This document shows, piece by piece, positions 10,925 through 23,830 of a DNA stretch of 64,000 nt; the stretch's first letter is position 1; every line of letters starts with the position of its first letter. Below the pieces are notes generated by a model that was given only the letters and a program-made list of their open reading frames with translations, was not told the DNA's origin and searched no databases. A program made the position numbers and the translations under genes. Source of the stretch: Aquanectria penicillioides (lineage: Eukaryota; Ascomycota; Sordariomycetes; Hypocreales; Nectriaceae); NCBI GenBank assembly GCA_003415625.1, contig PYIU01000005.1, forward strand, positions 2,485,001-2,549,000. The letters run 5' to 3'.

Positions 10925-13227
10925 GGCGGGTTCGGCGGAGGGGGAGGAAACGGCGGGGGAGGTTTGAGCGGTCGGGGAGGATCGAAAAGCTGTCGGGAGC
11001 GTCGCGAGGGCGGATTGCAGCAATCGTCGGGATTTTTTTCTGGAGGTGATGGTGTTTAGGTGAGAAACGGCGGCGGTAGTAGTGGTAATCGGTGGAGGTC
11101 GAGGCCGGAAGTATGGCAGCCAAGCAGCTGGGCTCAGGTCTAGGCGCCAAGAAGAGCAGGCTGTGCACGATACGTAGTAGCGTCGTAGAGCCGGGGTATC
11201 GCAGGGTCGAGAGCGGCGCGTGAGGCGTCAGAGGTGGGACTCGTTGGATACTGAGCCCTGTGGATGCCGAGGCCGGGTGGCGGGTGCCCAAGGACGACTG
11301 ACCAGACCACGCACACTCGCTACGCACGGACGACTGACTGAGTTGCTTGCTCACTCACTCACACTCACTCACTCACACACTCACTCACACGCACAATGGC
11401 GCGACGCAGGGCAAGCAAGCTCAAGCTCAAGCTCAGCAGGGCAGGGCAGGGCAAGCCAAGGCAAAGCGTCTGGTCCGTTCAGGCAAGCAGGGGCGCGCTG
11501 AGACGACCGAGCCAAGTGTCTAAGGTTGTTGGGGGAATGCGGGCGGCGCGGGCTAGACTTGGACACCAGCGAGAAGCAGAGACACGCAGGGGTCTGGATG
11601 TCGTCGACAGCTGAACAATTTGTATAGACAAGAGACGGCGTGCGCTCGTCGAGTGGAGCGCGGCCAATGAGGGGGATGAAGGGACTGGGAGGCGAAGAGA
11701 GAGGAGCCGATGAGAAAAAGGAAGAGGGGAATGGAATAATATTTGTAGGGACGACGAAGGTTGCGCCCAGGGGGGAGGGGGATGCGATGTTGAGCAGCAA
11801 CAATATGTCAGAGGTGTGAATGCGATGACTGAGGCCTGGGGGGTGTGAGGGAAGGGAAGCCAGAAGAAGCCAGAAGCCCAGCAGCAGCAGCAGCCTGCAA
11901 CGGTCAGAGTCAGTACCCTGCCAGTAGCCGCCGTATGAGCAAGGGTAGCATCTACATACCTGCGAGGACTGATGTGAGTCTCGTCTGGGTGCCCGGCTTG
12001 TCTATCTACCTTGCTACTCGCCTACCAATACCTCGGACAAGCTGGAATGCACCACACGGCACAATGCTAGGTGTAGCATGTAGCAAACTGTAGCTTTGAG
12101 GCGGCAGCAAGCAGAGGCAGGAGTAGCATTAGCCAGCAGCAGCAGCAGGGGGCCGCATACGCGGGAGCCCATAGCAAAACAAACAATGAAAAAAAAAAAG
12201 CCCAGACTTCCTTCCTGGCTTGGCCCGGTCGCTGGAGTCGTCCTGGTCGGAATTGGGCGGCGGCGATGGCGGCGGCGATGGCGACAACAGCGCCTCGGGA
12301 TTGAATGGGAATGGGTGGCCCACTGCAGGCGCGCACATAGAAAGCGGTCAAGTCTCAACTCTCTCTGCCAACTGACAGCGTGCACAGACAGCTCTGTCGA
12401 ATCGACTTCGGCCTTCAACAACGCATGTACAAGCGCTTTGCTCTCAATGCACCAGTGCCTGTCATGTCCTGTATTCGTGTGTGCCGCAGCCCGAACTTGA
12501 TGAGGGGGTGGTGTGTCGCTTGCAGGTTCGCTCGGAAAGAGCTTGGACTTGGTGGGTGAGGGAGGGGGGTGTGAAAACGGGCACGGAGGCGTGCAATTGA
12601 GTGATATGCCCTGGGCTTGCGGTGGACGAAGACCCCAGCTTGAGCGTTTGGATGCTCACGTTGAATGAATAATCTTCAATCAGGAAACCCTTGTCGACTA
12701 TGGTTTCTAGTTTGATGAGCGTTGGCGATGAGAATCCTGGGCTGAGGATGGAATGGCAACTGGATCCAGAGAGCGGGCCAGACCAGCATTTTGGACTGTC
12801 GCTACATTATGATTTGAAATCTATCGAGCCGTGATGCCACAGTTGTTTCCCCTCCAAACATGCAATGGTAGCAATATCTCAGCAGATGCGAGCCTCGTCT
12901 CCGAGACAAACCCCTCAAGCAAAAAAGCAACATTACACCCGACGATACGTTTCTGGAAGAACGACCGGAGGCGGCGCTGCTGGCCCGCTGGTGCCGTCCG
13001 GGGGTGTGGGAGCGTGAGTGTCGAGATCCGGAGGCGAAAAAGGCGTTGTGTTGTGGAGGTGGTGTGGGTGACCCGGTCAGGCTTGGCTGGCCTGGCACTG
13101 GTTGGTGATGGATGGGATGAATGACGGAGCTCGTGGCGGCTGCACAGAAAGGGCGTGAGACAAACCAAACCAAAAGGAAAGACAACGATCGTGATCCAGT
13201 ACGGATAAGGGCAGCAGACAACAACAA

Positions 13228-13266
<39 letters not shown>
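13228..13266. repeat. (CAT)n microsatellite
   Basis: About 13 tandem CAT/ATC units followed by CGT and CGG triplets. Frames across it encode artificial runs of Ile or Asp on opposite strands and are not genes. Confidence 0.95.
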
Positions 13267-13267
<1 letters not shown>

Positions 13268-13756
13268 GTCGTCGTCGGCGGCGGCGGCGTCTTGTCGTCC
13301 CACTCGCACAAGCAAGCACATGCACGTATTCCTGTACATACAGGGAATGAACTTGGCATCAATAGCATAGCCTTGAGCGTGAGGGCGTGGAGGTGTGTAT
13401 TGTTGGGTCTTCACATCGACACGCACAGAGGCGAGACACCAAACCACACAAGAAACCAAAAAATTACCTGACGTGACTGACACAAAGACGGCCAAGAGCC
13501 GTCCATGGCAAGCCAAACCCGCATGTGTTCAACGTTGGCAAGGCGTAGTCGTTGCTTCGCATGGATATCCCCGATGCAATACTAAATGGGATCTTTGCAT
13601 TCATCTGTCCTTGCCGATGTGCGGCCTACGTACCGAACCGGCCGGTCGGGCCGAGTGACGACCATTTTGAAGTTCGTTGAGAGGGTGCGTTACGATCTTT
13701 ACGACTCTGTTCTGAGCACGCCGATTGTAGATGCACAAGATCCAAGTCAATGGCTT

Positions 13757-13775
13757 GGGGGGGGGGGGGGGGGGG
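13757..13775. repeat. 19-base G homopolymer
   Basis: An uninterrupted run of 19 G residues in non-coding DNA. It could form intermolecular or slipped G-quadruplex structures, and it is a likely site of base-calling length error. Confidence 0.9.
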
Positions 13776-16700
13776 TGTCCTGGAACACGCCGCGCCTCCC
13801 CGCCTCCCTTGTCAGGTCGTTCGGTGGCCAATGTCATTGTTAATTGATAGACGAAACAAGGAGGGGGTAGAGAGAAAGAGAGAGAAGGATGATAATAAAA
13901 AAAATCTCGTAGGATATCAACATTGGCTACGGCACAGCAGGCACGACATACCTTCTCCCCCTGCACTGATCACCCGTCAGGCACAGCAACTAGTTATTGT
14001 AGTACCTGATTCTATTATAGGCAGGGTCTTCTTAGCAGCATCCTATACCTGGGTCAAACAACACCACAACGCGGGATGATTCCCGCAGTTTAATTCTCAA
14101 TGTTGCTTTTTTTTTTCGTTTACAGAACCGAGGGATTGTCTCTGATCCCCTCTCTGGGACCGGTAAATGTATGTCCGACAGCCTATCTCCGTCGAGTAAC
14201 CACCATGCCCACTCGTCTCCCGTCCCGCCCTCGCATATTCGTGTCCTGAAGGAATGGCCGAGACTCCAAAAGGAAGCAGTGAACGTTCCATACCCGCCGG
14301 GACCAGGGGGCCTGATGGGGGAGGCAGGTCATCTTCGATCCCATCTTTGACCTGTTACCTATCTTTACCTCTCCATGGTCGCTAGGCCAGGGGGGTGAGT
14401 GCCAAGGCTGGCGTGGTTGGGGGTTCTTTCTTCCCTGGATCGATCCGTATTTCCAATCTGGTTCATCATATGACATCAGGATTGTGTACAAAAAAACCCA
14501 TTACTTCACCCACATGCATCCAGTTTGACACCATCGTCGCATTACTCCGGGGGGCAGGCTGCCACACCCGGAGAACCATCACAGCCTACTACCGAATTAG
14601 TCGATGACACGAAGGACCCGAGAAAGCGGGACGGGAGAGCAGGGCAATGCCACATCTAGACATTCGTGATGCTTTCTTGGGCATTATCTCCCCTACCCTA
14701 CACTAGAACATGTCCTCCACATTGCATCCGTAACCTCACCAGATGCCACACCCCTCCTCCCTTCCCCCCACCAGCTGAAGGTGTCGTCCTTCGTCATCTC
14801 GCATCGGCAGCTCAGAACCTATGATTCTGGCATCCTCAAACCCCATTTTCAAACCCCATTTTCATGGACCCTTGCTCGCCTGGACGTGCACTCTGGACCC
14901 GGCAATACTCCCATGGATCGGCTTTGCTGCAAGCGCAGCCCCGCCACCCACGCCCCCTTGTCAACCAAACAAGCCTTACCAACAACAGCTGGAACTCCCG
15001 ACACCAGCCCCCGATCCATGCTGCGCCGGCCCCAAGCTCCCGCCCCGGACTATGCTACAGAAGAGCGAGATGTCCGAGACTTTGGCTTGGGCAGTGCGTG
15101 CTTGCCGCGCACTTGCGCAGCGTGCGGAGTGGACACACCACTTCAGCCTGACAGGGGTCTGGCGAATTCTTGGGAACGTGGCGTCTGCACAACTGGATTG
15201 TTTTCTTTTACTGGCCTGTGGCTCGGCGACCCGACTCCGCGAGACGGCGATCCCGATGCGGCTTATCGGTAGGGTTCCGGCGTGCTGGAAAAGACGTGAC
15301 ATGACGGCATATGGACGAGACAGATCAGATTCTAGGTAGAAAAATACTTCTGCTTTTGAGTGCCAACGTCAATTTCTGCCATTGATTCTCCAGAAAACCA
15401 ACCAGTAATTAATTATCGTGTTCACGTTGACGTGTGGGAGCGCACGCAATCAAATTGCTCATGGGCTACGGAGTAAGCTGAGGCCGAATAGAGTAAACGA
15501 TGCAGTGTGGGCCGCATGGGATAGGGCTATGGTTGCTACCCAGATTTGGATCATCGTCAATCTCGATGGACACCTGGCAGTCCACATGATTGTCCCATTA
15601 GATCTATCTCCGAAACCCTCGTCGCTCAGCTTGCCGGGGAGAAGAAAGAAAGCGGTAGGACTCAAATTTAAATGCCAATTAAAAAAATTGCCAGGGATTT
15701 CATTGAGGAATTACCCAGCAATCTCATCCACGGTGAATAACAATGGCTTGAAAATTTCCGATAGACTACTGCCTCCTGCATCTCGACAATCCCCAGAGGG
15801 AAAGAGTGGCGGACAGGCCGAGAGCTGAAGCAGCGGGGAGCAGCCAATCATGCGCCCAGAAGCACCCCCGCTAATGCACCCACGAGGGAAGGGAGTAACC
15901 TGAATCAGAGCAAGCGAGCGCCAAATTCCATGTGGGGGGCAGGTACGTACTGCTCCCTAGCCACAGTTCCAGCCCAAGTGGGAATAATTGACGAAACGGG
16001 GAGCTTGGACCATGTCGGGATCTGGCCAAGTCGTGGCTGGTAGGGGAGTGACTGGGCCAGAAAAGCTGCAAGTGTGGCTCATGTGCACCGTTTCGTGCGC
16101 GTTCCAGCTGGCCGCGGTGCGGCTGGCGTGCAGCGGCATGCCTTATCCACGGAGCTGGGACCGGGAGGAACCACATTCTCAAAGTCCCCTTGTCCTGGAG
16201 AAGTCGGTACACACAGTAGGTAGGTGGCAGTTGGCAGGTGGCAAACCGGGAGAGAGAGGGGAAAGAACACAGACGCACACACACGCACGCACGCACACAC
16301 GCAACAACAACCACGGAGTTTCGTGCGCTACCGTTGTATTACTGTACTTGTGTCCTATAATCCTACGAGACGGAATAGATGCGCGTACACCGCCGTTGTT
16401 GTTGCAGCCGTGATGGGTTCGCTCGCTTGCCCTTGAGCCGCCACAAAGCCCATTGATTCATCGCCGTTGTCGCCGCATGGCATGGTATGCTATCTGCCAT
16501 ATCACTTCCAAAACGGCTCGAACATCCGCCACTCAACTGCTGTTGACGACCGACCTCTCCAATGCATCATTCCCCCCCCCCCTCGACCAACACGCAACCC
16601 ACAACTCAAAACCCAGCCAACCTCGTCCTCGCCCATGTCCGACTGGCAGACGAGATAACCACATGTCAAACCACCCCCTCCCCCGTTTTCTCCCACCCTC

Positions 16701-18249
16701 CTATCCTAAAACCCCAACGTCTCCGTCTCCGTCTCCGTCCTCCGTCTTCCGTCTTCCGTCCACTCAACTCGCACGCATGCCCCTGGCAGGCCATGACGAG
16801 GCTATAACCCGCCGTCCCCTCGCTCAGCTCCCGTTGGCTCAAAACCTTAAGCCGGCCCCCTATGCAAGCCATAATCATCAATGCTGCTTGGGAGGGGTGG
16901 CACATACGCACCCACCGCGCCCACAGCAGCTATTGCACCATGCCCTTCTCAGCCCATCATCTTCCATCCCCCGGGTCTTCAGCTGGCCTTGCTCCCGCCC
17001 TTCTAACGCCGTCCTGTCCCACTCATCCCGTGAATCTGGGTCATCGTGGGAAAAAAAGCCAAGCCTACTTCCCTACCACAGTATACCCCCCTCCCTCTCG
17101 GGCCTGACCGGTGTCCTGTCAAGCCATGAGATACCCTCTCGTCTCATCTCGTCTCACCCGGCCTGTCATTCCCCAGCTGGCAGTTGCAGAAGTTGACAGG
17201 CATAGCCTTGCTGCACATCGACAGCCTCTGCGCGGTTTAACATCCTCCTCCTACTTACTACCTACTCGATTGACGTTGCGTGGCCTCTGTCCCGGAGCTG
17301 CGGCGTCGTCCAAGCCGTCATCCGGAGGTTGTCGTCAGTATCTTTAGATTGCTTCGCCTAGGATGCACGCCCCCTTTCCGCTTGCGGTTTGTTCAGCCCA
17401 CCTTTGCAAATGGTATGCCGCTCTCCTGCAAGGCACGCTTGAACTTGGGCCCCCGCTTGGAACTATCTATGGGAACGGGCCTAGTGGCTGAGCAGAGCTT
17501 CTAAGTGATGTCGCAAATAGGCAAGTGACGCTTATAACGTCTAATGCCAAGACTTTTATCTATCTGAACGTACATCGAGGGCCTTTCTGAAACGAGTTTT
17601 TGTGTGCATGACTGACTGTTTTTCCTATGTGCAGCATGAAGGAGGTGTCATCGAGGTCCCTATTTGTTAGATTCTCTCTCATGTCTTAGGTTTCCGGAAA
17701 TGAACCGGAGTAGAAAGTATTGATCTTTCAATGTAAGTCAAGTAGTGACGTAGCCAAAACAAAAAGGCACCCCGAGACAGACATGTTGCTGTCCATACTT
17801 TGTAGAGAGACAGGTTAACCGTATTTCCTCACTCCAATGGTGCTGTTTAGAATATAAATTGCCTGAAAGTTGTATTTTGAGATATTGTACCTATGATATA
17901 GAGCATAGATCGTGGCACTGACTTTTGGCTTCATGCCATAAAAAAGCCCCAAGAAGTATAGAGAATCAGCGTAGAGGAACAAATCACATCAGCTCAGTAA
18001 CTGTAATAGTAGGACATGATGGCGATTCGTAATTCATTCGTGAACAGACATCCAAGCCACGCCGTCTAGACTTCCTTTTTGTCCCTCGGATGCATGCTTT
18101 TTCTAACTCCCTGCCCAAAATGCAACATTCAACCAACCCTAGACATGTATTCATACCAGCCCGCACAGTGAACATTCAGAAAAGACCGTTTGTTGACTTC
18201 TCTGAAGTGATACACGGATCTGGTATCATACGGGTTTCTTGACACGTAT

Positions 18250-19803
18250 TCAAGCATTCGTCATATTGACATCCTCGTCTGCTCCAACCTCCTTTCTCAT
18301 CTGGTATGACATCATTATCCATACCAGCTTCATGGCTTCGAGACGCTCTTCTGTTTGAAACATATCATACCAAGGGCTCCTCCAGGCCTCGACTTTACCC
18401 CAGCTACGTTGAGTTGGGTCCGCATCGCGGGCGCCATCCAAAACTTCCAGAAGTCGGTTGGGCACCCTCACACGGAGGACTGAAACATGGTGGAATAATG
18501 AGCTCACCACGAAGATGTCATCGAAATCAGCGCCCTTCACCCTGCCAATGGCCTCGTAGGTAGACTTTCGATCCCAAGTCGCTGCAGGAGGTCGGACCAT
18601 TCGATAATTGTCATAGATAGTCATGGTCTTCCGCGGCTTCTTGGAGACAGGCATAGGCAAACCGTCGGCATCACTAGGCTTCGAATCTTTGTCGCCTTGG
18701 ATGGCATCTTTGTCTGCTTCGCGACCGATGGGGCCACCAGTGCCACCCCCCCAACGCTTCTCAGTCGTCCACCACTGGCCTTCACCGAAGCGCTTCTCTG
18801 TCCTGCCTTCGCGTGCCCGGTGCTGAGCCGTGATCAAGGCCGCCACAATCTCCCTTGCAAGATCCAGAGATTGAGCAGTCTCCACGCTGGGGACGGTGAA
18901 GTCTGTAGTTCCTCGTGCACTCACCGCAGCTACCGGTCCATACACGGTGCCTGCTCGAGCCGCCTCACGTGTCATAGGACTCTGGAAGACAAAGACGCAT
19001 CCAGAAGGACAGTAGGATTTACGAGGTTGGTGAGGACCCTCTGCAGAGCTGAGATGGAGGCGTGGCTCGAGTCGAGCTGGGGCAACACTGCACCCAAAAT
19101 CATAGGCAACAAGCTTGACAAAGGCTGTCATCATGTTGTTACGATAATCGGGTGGCATGGAATTGCCCGCAGCGGTGCGATAGATTTGGGTTGCCTCGTC
19201 TTCCTGGATGCCGCCTGATTTGGACTCTCCAGATTCTGCAGCGTCATCGGATGAAATAGCCTCAGGAGAAGGGGGAAGCTGCGGAGGCTGGGATGGATCA
19301 TCCCAATACGTGGTAAAGGCCTCGAGACAGCGGAAAAACTCATAGGCATTCCCCAGTCGGGCCTGCTGCTTCCCTTTGGGTGGCTGGATTCTTCGAACGG
19401 TACGGAAGGCGTCCTCATTTGAGTGGGACAGCTCTCTATGGCGTTCAAGATAGACCTGACATCCCGGAGTGAGATTCCCATTTCTCATAGGACGTCTCGT
19501 AGACTGGTTTTGGTCTCGGGCCTCGTCCGAGGTAAGGCCATCCCACTGCTTAAAGTCGGGGATGAAGGATGCATCAGGAATGACCTCCCCGGGCTTTGCA
19601 TCCAAGTTCAAGTCGAGACCAATTGCAGAGAAACCGGGGGCCCCCAATGCCGAGATTGAGCGCCCCGTGTGCTTGAGCAATGAGGCGAGGGCGACAGATG
19701 GATCAAGGGGATCATCTTCATGGGCAAATGGCTGAAAGCGAGGAAGATTGACAGGAGTTGGCGGTGGTATGTCTTTGGGATCTATTTTGGTCTTGCTAGG
19801 CAA
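18250..19803 (-). CDS. uncharacterised 517-residue protein
   Basis: A single open frame without visible introns, ATG at 19803 (MPSKTKIDPKDIPPPTPVN), ending ...DEDVNMTNA. I do not recognise a family. It is soluble and has no signal peptide or membrane segment. Residues about 1-60 are Pro-rich. Around 160-230 there is an acidic Ser/Glu linker between FFRCLEAFTTYWDDP and YRTAAGNSMPPDYRNNMM. A region at about 270-340 (YCPSGCVFVFQSPMTREAAR) and the C-terminus (WGKVEAWRSPWYDMFQTEER) look folded. The long frame, balanced composition and C-ending codon preference argue that it is a real gene. Function is unknown. Confidence 0.75.
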   Translation of the reverse strand: MPSKTKIDPKDIPPPTPVNLPRFQPFAHEDDPLDPSVALASLLKHTGRSISALGAPGFSAIGLDLNLDAKPGEVIPDASFIPDFKQWDGLTSDEARDQNQSTRRPMRNGNLTPGCQVYLERHRELSHSNEDAFRTVRRIQPPKGKQQARLGNAYEFFRCLEAFTTYWDDPSQPPQLPPSPEAISSDDAAESGESKSGGIQEDEATQIYRTAAGNSMPPDYRNNMMTAFVKLVAYDFGCSVAPARLEPRLHLSSAEGPHQPRKSYCPSGCVFVFQSPMTREAARAGTVYGPVAAVSARGTTDFTVPSVETAQSLDLAREIVAALITAQHRAREGRTEKRFGEGQWWTTEKRWGGGTGGPIGREADKDAIQGDKDSKPSDADGLPMPVSKKPRKTMTIYDNYRMVRPPAATWDRKSTYEAIGRVKGADFDDIFVVSSLFHHVSVLRVRVPNRLLEVLDGARDADPTQRSWGKVEAWRSPWYDMFQTEERLEAMKLVWIMMSYQMRKEVGADEDVNMTNA

Positions 19804-22800
19804 GCTTGCTGGTGGAAGTTTAGACGATGGCTTTATCTTAGTGGGAGTTTGGGGTTTATGACGGGAAGTGGGAGTGTGGGGTGGATGTTAGGCTGGAGAG
19901 GGGAGGGGGGAATTGCACGAGTAGATTTGTTTTGTGGGTGAGTGTGTTTCGGGAACGTCGGATGAATGGGTAAGGGAGTTAACGGGAAACAGGTGTGGCG
20001 TTGGGAGGACTTGTGTGGATTGATTGATTGCAGCTTGGAGACAAGAAACGAGGCTGTTGATGCTTACCGAAGGCGGTGAAGTTGCCAAACATGACGGATG
20101 GAATACGGTGGTGGCGTGGTGTGAGTGGAAGGAGAGGAACGGGGGGACGTGGGACGTGGGAAGGAAGGTGCGACAGAGCACGCGGGGCGGGTCGGACTTT
20201 GGGAAGTCAGCTTGCCTACGTACAGCAGACGTGAACGCACGCCCAAAGGTTAGGCAGGTATGCGAATAGCTATCAGAGCTTGATTTAGCTGGGCTCGGCT
20301 CAGCTCAGGCACACGAGGTCGAGGAGGAATGGAAGCGGAAGCAGGAGCAGGAGCAGGAGCAGGAGCGAAAGACAGTGGGAACAAGAGGTGCAGGAGCAGG
20401 AGCAAGAGCAGGAGCAAGAGGATCAAGGAGCCGGAGGGTTTGGAGGAACGGAAAACAAGGCCACGACCACAGCCGCCGACGAACAGATGGGGGAGATGCG
20501 TCAAGGAGAGCCAAGAAAAGACTAAGGAGGGGGCAACAGCCTCGGGGAGACGACAACGAAACCGGAGCGTTACAACTGCGTGGACAGACAAGCTCAGCGA
20601 ACAATGCGCGTTCGATGAGGAGCAGCCTAGTTGGTCAATGCGGCATCCCCAAGTGGACAAGCGAGAGAGCAACTGGGCGACAAGCGGAGCACGGAGAGCG
20701 GGCGGGAGGGATGGCAGGCGGGGCCGTTGATGGTGGTGTCAGGGTCAGTGAGCTCGATTGCATCTAGCGTCAGGAACTAGAGCCTGGACTTTGGACTCTG
20801 TGAGGGGAGCTTGTGTGTATGCGCCTCTCTCTGCGTTGGGTATGCGAGCGAGCGCGCAAGTGAACGAACGAGCGCTCGTGTGTGCCTGTCTGTGCTTGGT
20901 TGTGCTGTGCGCCACGAGAAACCAGTCGCAGCGAGACGCCACGAGGTTTGTGCTGGAAGTTTTAGCTGTCAGCGTTAGCTTTGATTCAGGGCTGAGCTTG
21001 ACAGGGTCTTGAGATACATAGGTAGGTAGTTAGGTTGGTAAATTAGGTGCGGCCACTGCTTCCCTCAGGTTGAACTTACTTGCGACACCGGTTCTTGGTG
21101 ATGGTTGAGACTTAGCCTGGGGTTCGCGCACGGGGAACAGGCTCGTTAGGCACAATGAGAAGATTTGATGTTGGTTATTCGATGCTGATGAAGCTAGATT
21201 GCGGCGCCTGTGGCGTTCAAGGATGCAGTGGCAGTGAAAGGCTCATCTGCTGTGAGGTGAGGTAGCATCCAGCGTGGGTGTCTAGCAAGTTGTGCGAGAC
21301 GGGAATGTGTGTCTCGAGATCACACTGTGGTTGATTGTGTGCGAGAGCGAGAATTGGACGAGCAGTGAGTTGGTGCAAGATCAGTCAGGTACCAGACCGC
21401 ACACGTGTGTGTGTGTGTGGTGCAGTGCCAGCCAGACCGACATGGATGATGGGCACAGGCCAGTGGATACATTATGCGTCGCTGCGTGGTCCGAACGAGC
21501 TGGGTTGATTGTTGTGCGGCGTAGTGGAGAGATGGTTGGTGATGAGAAAATGGACTGACTGATTCAGGCACGAGCACAATCACAAGAGGTACGGTGAGCG
21601 TCTTCACCAACGCCGCGGCAGCTTCACCACCAACCTACTAGGTAAGCCTCCTAGGTGAGGGCACGGATGGGCTCGACGAGATCAACGAGTCAGTAAATTG
21701 AGCACGCACCAGCATGGGGAACGTTGAGGGGCACCGAAGGAGGCGAAGGAGGCGAAGGAGGCGAAGGGGGAGGCGAAGGAATATTTGGGTTACGACCGAG
21801 AGCTGGGATAGCAAGGTTCAAATCCCAGATGAAGATGGTTATCTGGATGAATGAGGTGCCATGGGATCAATCCACCCAGGAGAAATGTAACAACCTAACA
21901 ATCAACAAGCCACAAGAAGGATCGAACCCTTCAATATTCGGCGTGCGCCTGACAAGCTAGCCCAACATATAGTTAATGCTAAAACTATATATCACATTCG
22001 GCCATCATACACTAAACACAATGTCGACGGGGTATCCCGGAGAAATTCGCTGTTTCGCCCGGCCGCCGGCCCAATCAGGCACACAGGGGATCGAACCCAA
22101 GAGCGTGGTGAGGAAACAAACAATTATTCCCAGATCCAGGGAGGCATTTACTGGAGCACATGGATGATGGAGATAGATTATGATGGTGTGATGGTGTGGG
22201 CGGGTATGTTGCCGGAGCCGTTGGTGTGATGTGATGTGGTGTGGTACAAGCACTGGCAGAGGTATGGTTTGGATCGGATGGAAGGTTGATGGTGTGGGTG
22301 TGGTGTGGTAGTTCATGGTGTGGGTGGCATTCAATTGTGAACAATTGTATAATTTGACCGATGCTGTGCCTGGGGAAAGAATTTGCAGGTTGTGCGTGTG
22401 CGAGGAAAGGAGTGATGTGCAGCACGAGAGGATTAGGAGAGGAAGGTGCCTGCGCAAGCCAGCACCCAGGCAGTAAGTAAGTGCCTTCCCGAGTAGGTAG
22501 GACGAATGTCTCTTTTTCTGGGTGCCATCGAAGGTCGTGCGGGGGAAGGCGCCACCGCTAGCTCGGCCACCGGCGCCGGTGTCCCTTCCTAGTGTCTCAG
22601 GTGGCTCTCGAGCGTTGAGATGGCTGCTGACGAGGACCCGGGAAAAACGGTCGCTAGACTACCTCGAGCCTCTCGATTAGAACTCTTCCCTTCTAAACAT
22701 CGCCGTCGCTGCCGCGTCCGTCGCTTGCCACAGGCGCCGTGGTCTCTGGTGCCATCCTCTGCTGTGGCGCGTCTGCGTCCCATCAGTCGAGATCGAAGGC

Positions 22801-23830
22801 TACTTGCGCTCCTGGTAGGAATGGCTTGCTTCTTCCCAGCATCCCTCTCCGCTCCGCCGCTTCCCTTGTCACAGATATCGACTGCTCGCCCTCGGAAAAA
22901 CTACCGCTAAAACACAGTCAAGACAAGACTGTAAGACACTATGTCACACCCCCAACGCGTCCTGCCATCCATCCACCTCCGTCGGCGACACGCGTTCGCT
23001 ACGTGAAGCATGAATCGGCCCAGAAACCCTTCAGGGCCTCTTAACGCCAAACTCTGTCAGCCAGGCCGTCCCAGAACCCTGGGCTCACCCAGTACCCGCT
23101 AGCAACGCTCCTGGGCCCGTGCCAAGGTCCACGGCGACGGCGTGGAGACGGCATCATGCTTCAGATCTGTCGCAGGACAGGGGTATCCCCTTGCATCCCC
23201 TTGCATCCCCTCGCGTCCCCTTCCACTAGACCCTGCTCCCTGCCGCTTCCTGAGCTTCTTTTGCTTTCTTGTCTCTGTCCCTGGCCCAATCCCATTCTAC
23301 CTGGAATCGCCTTAAAACATTGGATAGCATAGCCACCCCGGACTGGATTGAATCGCATTGGGTTGGGTTGGTTTGGTCTCGTCCAGGTTCCATCCCCCTC
23401 GAGCCTCGTGGCTGGCTTCCCGTACCTGATCCTAGTCGTGCGTCCCCTAGCAGGTTCTCTCTTCTTGTCTCTTTCTCTCTCTCTCTTCTCTTCCTTCTCT
23501 CTTCCAGTCCTTCCTTCGCCAATTCTCTTCTACTGCGGTGACTGGATCATCTTTCCCATCTTCATGACCATCGACCTGATCTAGGTGGCCGGGCCACGCC
23601 CAGTGTGACTGACTCCAGCTTGCTCCTTGTGTTAACTGATTTTACTTCCTCCCTACTTTCCTTGCCTGGCTGCGCCCTGCCCGTTTCCTCTCCTTCTCTG
23701 CGACTGGAATCGCGACGATCTTTTTCGAAAAGCCTCCGCCAAATCCTCACTTACATCGACGAAAAACAAGGTCCACGTTGTGTCGAGGCCAGACAGCACC
23801 CCCCATGTTAGCGACTCTATCACGCCAGCC
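19804..23830. other. gene-free stretch with hexamer and other simple repeats
   Basis: About 4 kb between two divergent genes with no supportable coding sequence. It contains an AGCAGG/GCAGGA-type repeat (20335-20425), TAGGTAGGTAGTTAGG at 21019-21034, an AGGCGAAGG repeat (21739-21780), GT-rich DNA (22160-22330), GTAGGTAGG at 22493-22502 and a CCCTTGCATCC repeat (23186-23222). Three short segments resemble a tRNA TpsiC arm (about 21817, 21919 and 22088), but no cloverleaf can be built around them. CT-rich DNA at 23455-23520 is typical of the region just upstream of a fungal gene start. Confidence 0.5.
20335..20425. repeat. imperfect AGCAGG hexamer repeat
   Basis: Repeated GCAGGAGCAGGAGCAGG-like units with point differences, then GAGCAAGAGCAGG variants. 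Reading frames over it give Gly/Ala/Glu or Ser/Arg-rich artefacts. Confidence 0.8.

Larger units (their letters stand above)
10925..18249. other. long gene-free stretch with low-complexity DNA
   Basis: About 7.3 kb in which no open frame has recognisable domains, convincing codon use or a plausible intron model. It holds simple repeats: CACTCA-type repeats at 11351-11395, a (CAT)n tract at 13228-13266 running into CGT and CGG triplets, a 19-G run at 13757-13775, CACACG repeats at 16276-16302 and a GTAGGTAGGTGG tract at 16216-16227. The proximal part must contain the metacaspase promoter, which drives leftward. The far part must contain the 3' end of the gene at 18250-19803. Long 5' leaders or non-coding transcripts could lie here, but nothing in the sequence shows them directly. 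Confidence 0.5.

Noticed and set aside
12821..13516. Long minus-strand frame with a poly-Asp run
   Set aside because: It is produced by reading the (CAT)n microsatellite; there are no domains and flanking codon use is random.
14781..15339. Overlapping open frames of about 160-170 codons
   Set aside because: Several frames are open over the same GC-rich stretch, none with recognisable protein features.
16453..17196. 247-codon plus-strand frame rich in Ser and Pro
   Set aside because: It arises from C/T-rich low-complexity DNA, with no conserved motif, no codon bias and overlapping frames of similar quality.
21890..22110. tRNA genes on the minus strand around the GGTTCGATCC blocks
   Set aside because: The T-arm is plausible for one block, but the acceptor strand has no partner at the right distance and no anticodon stem of five pairs can be formed, even allowing an intron.
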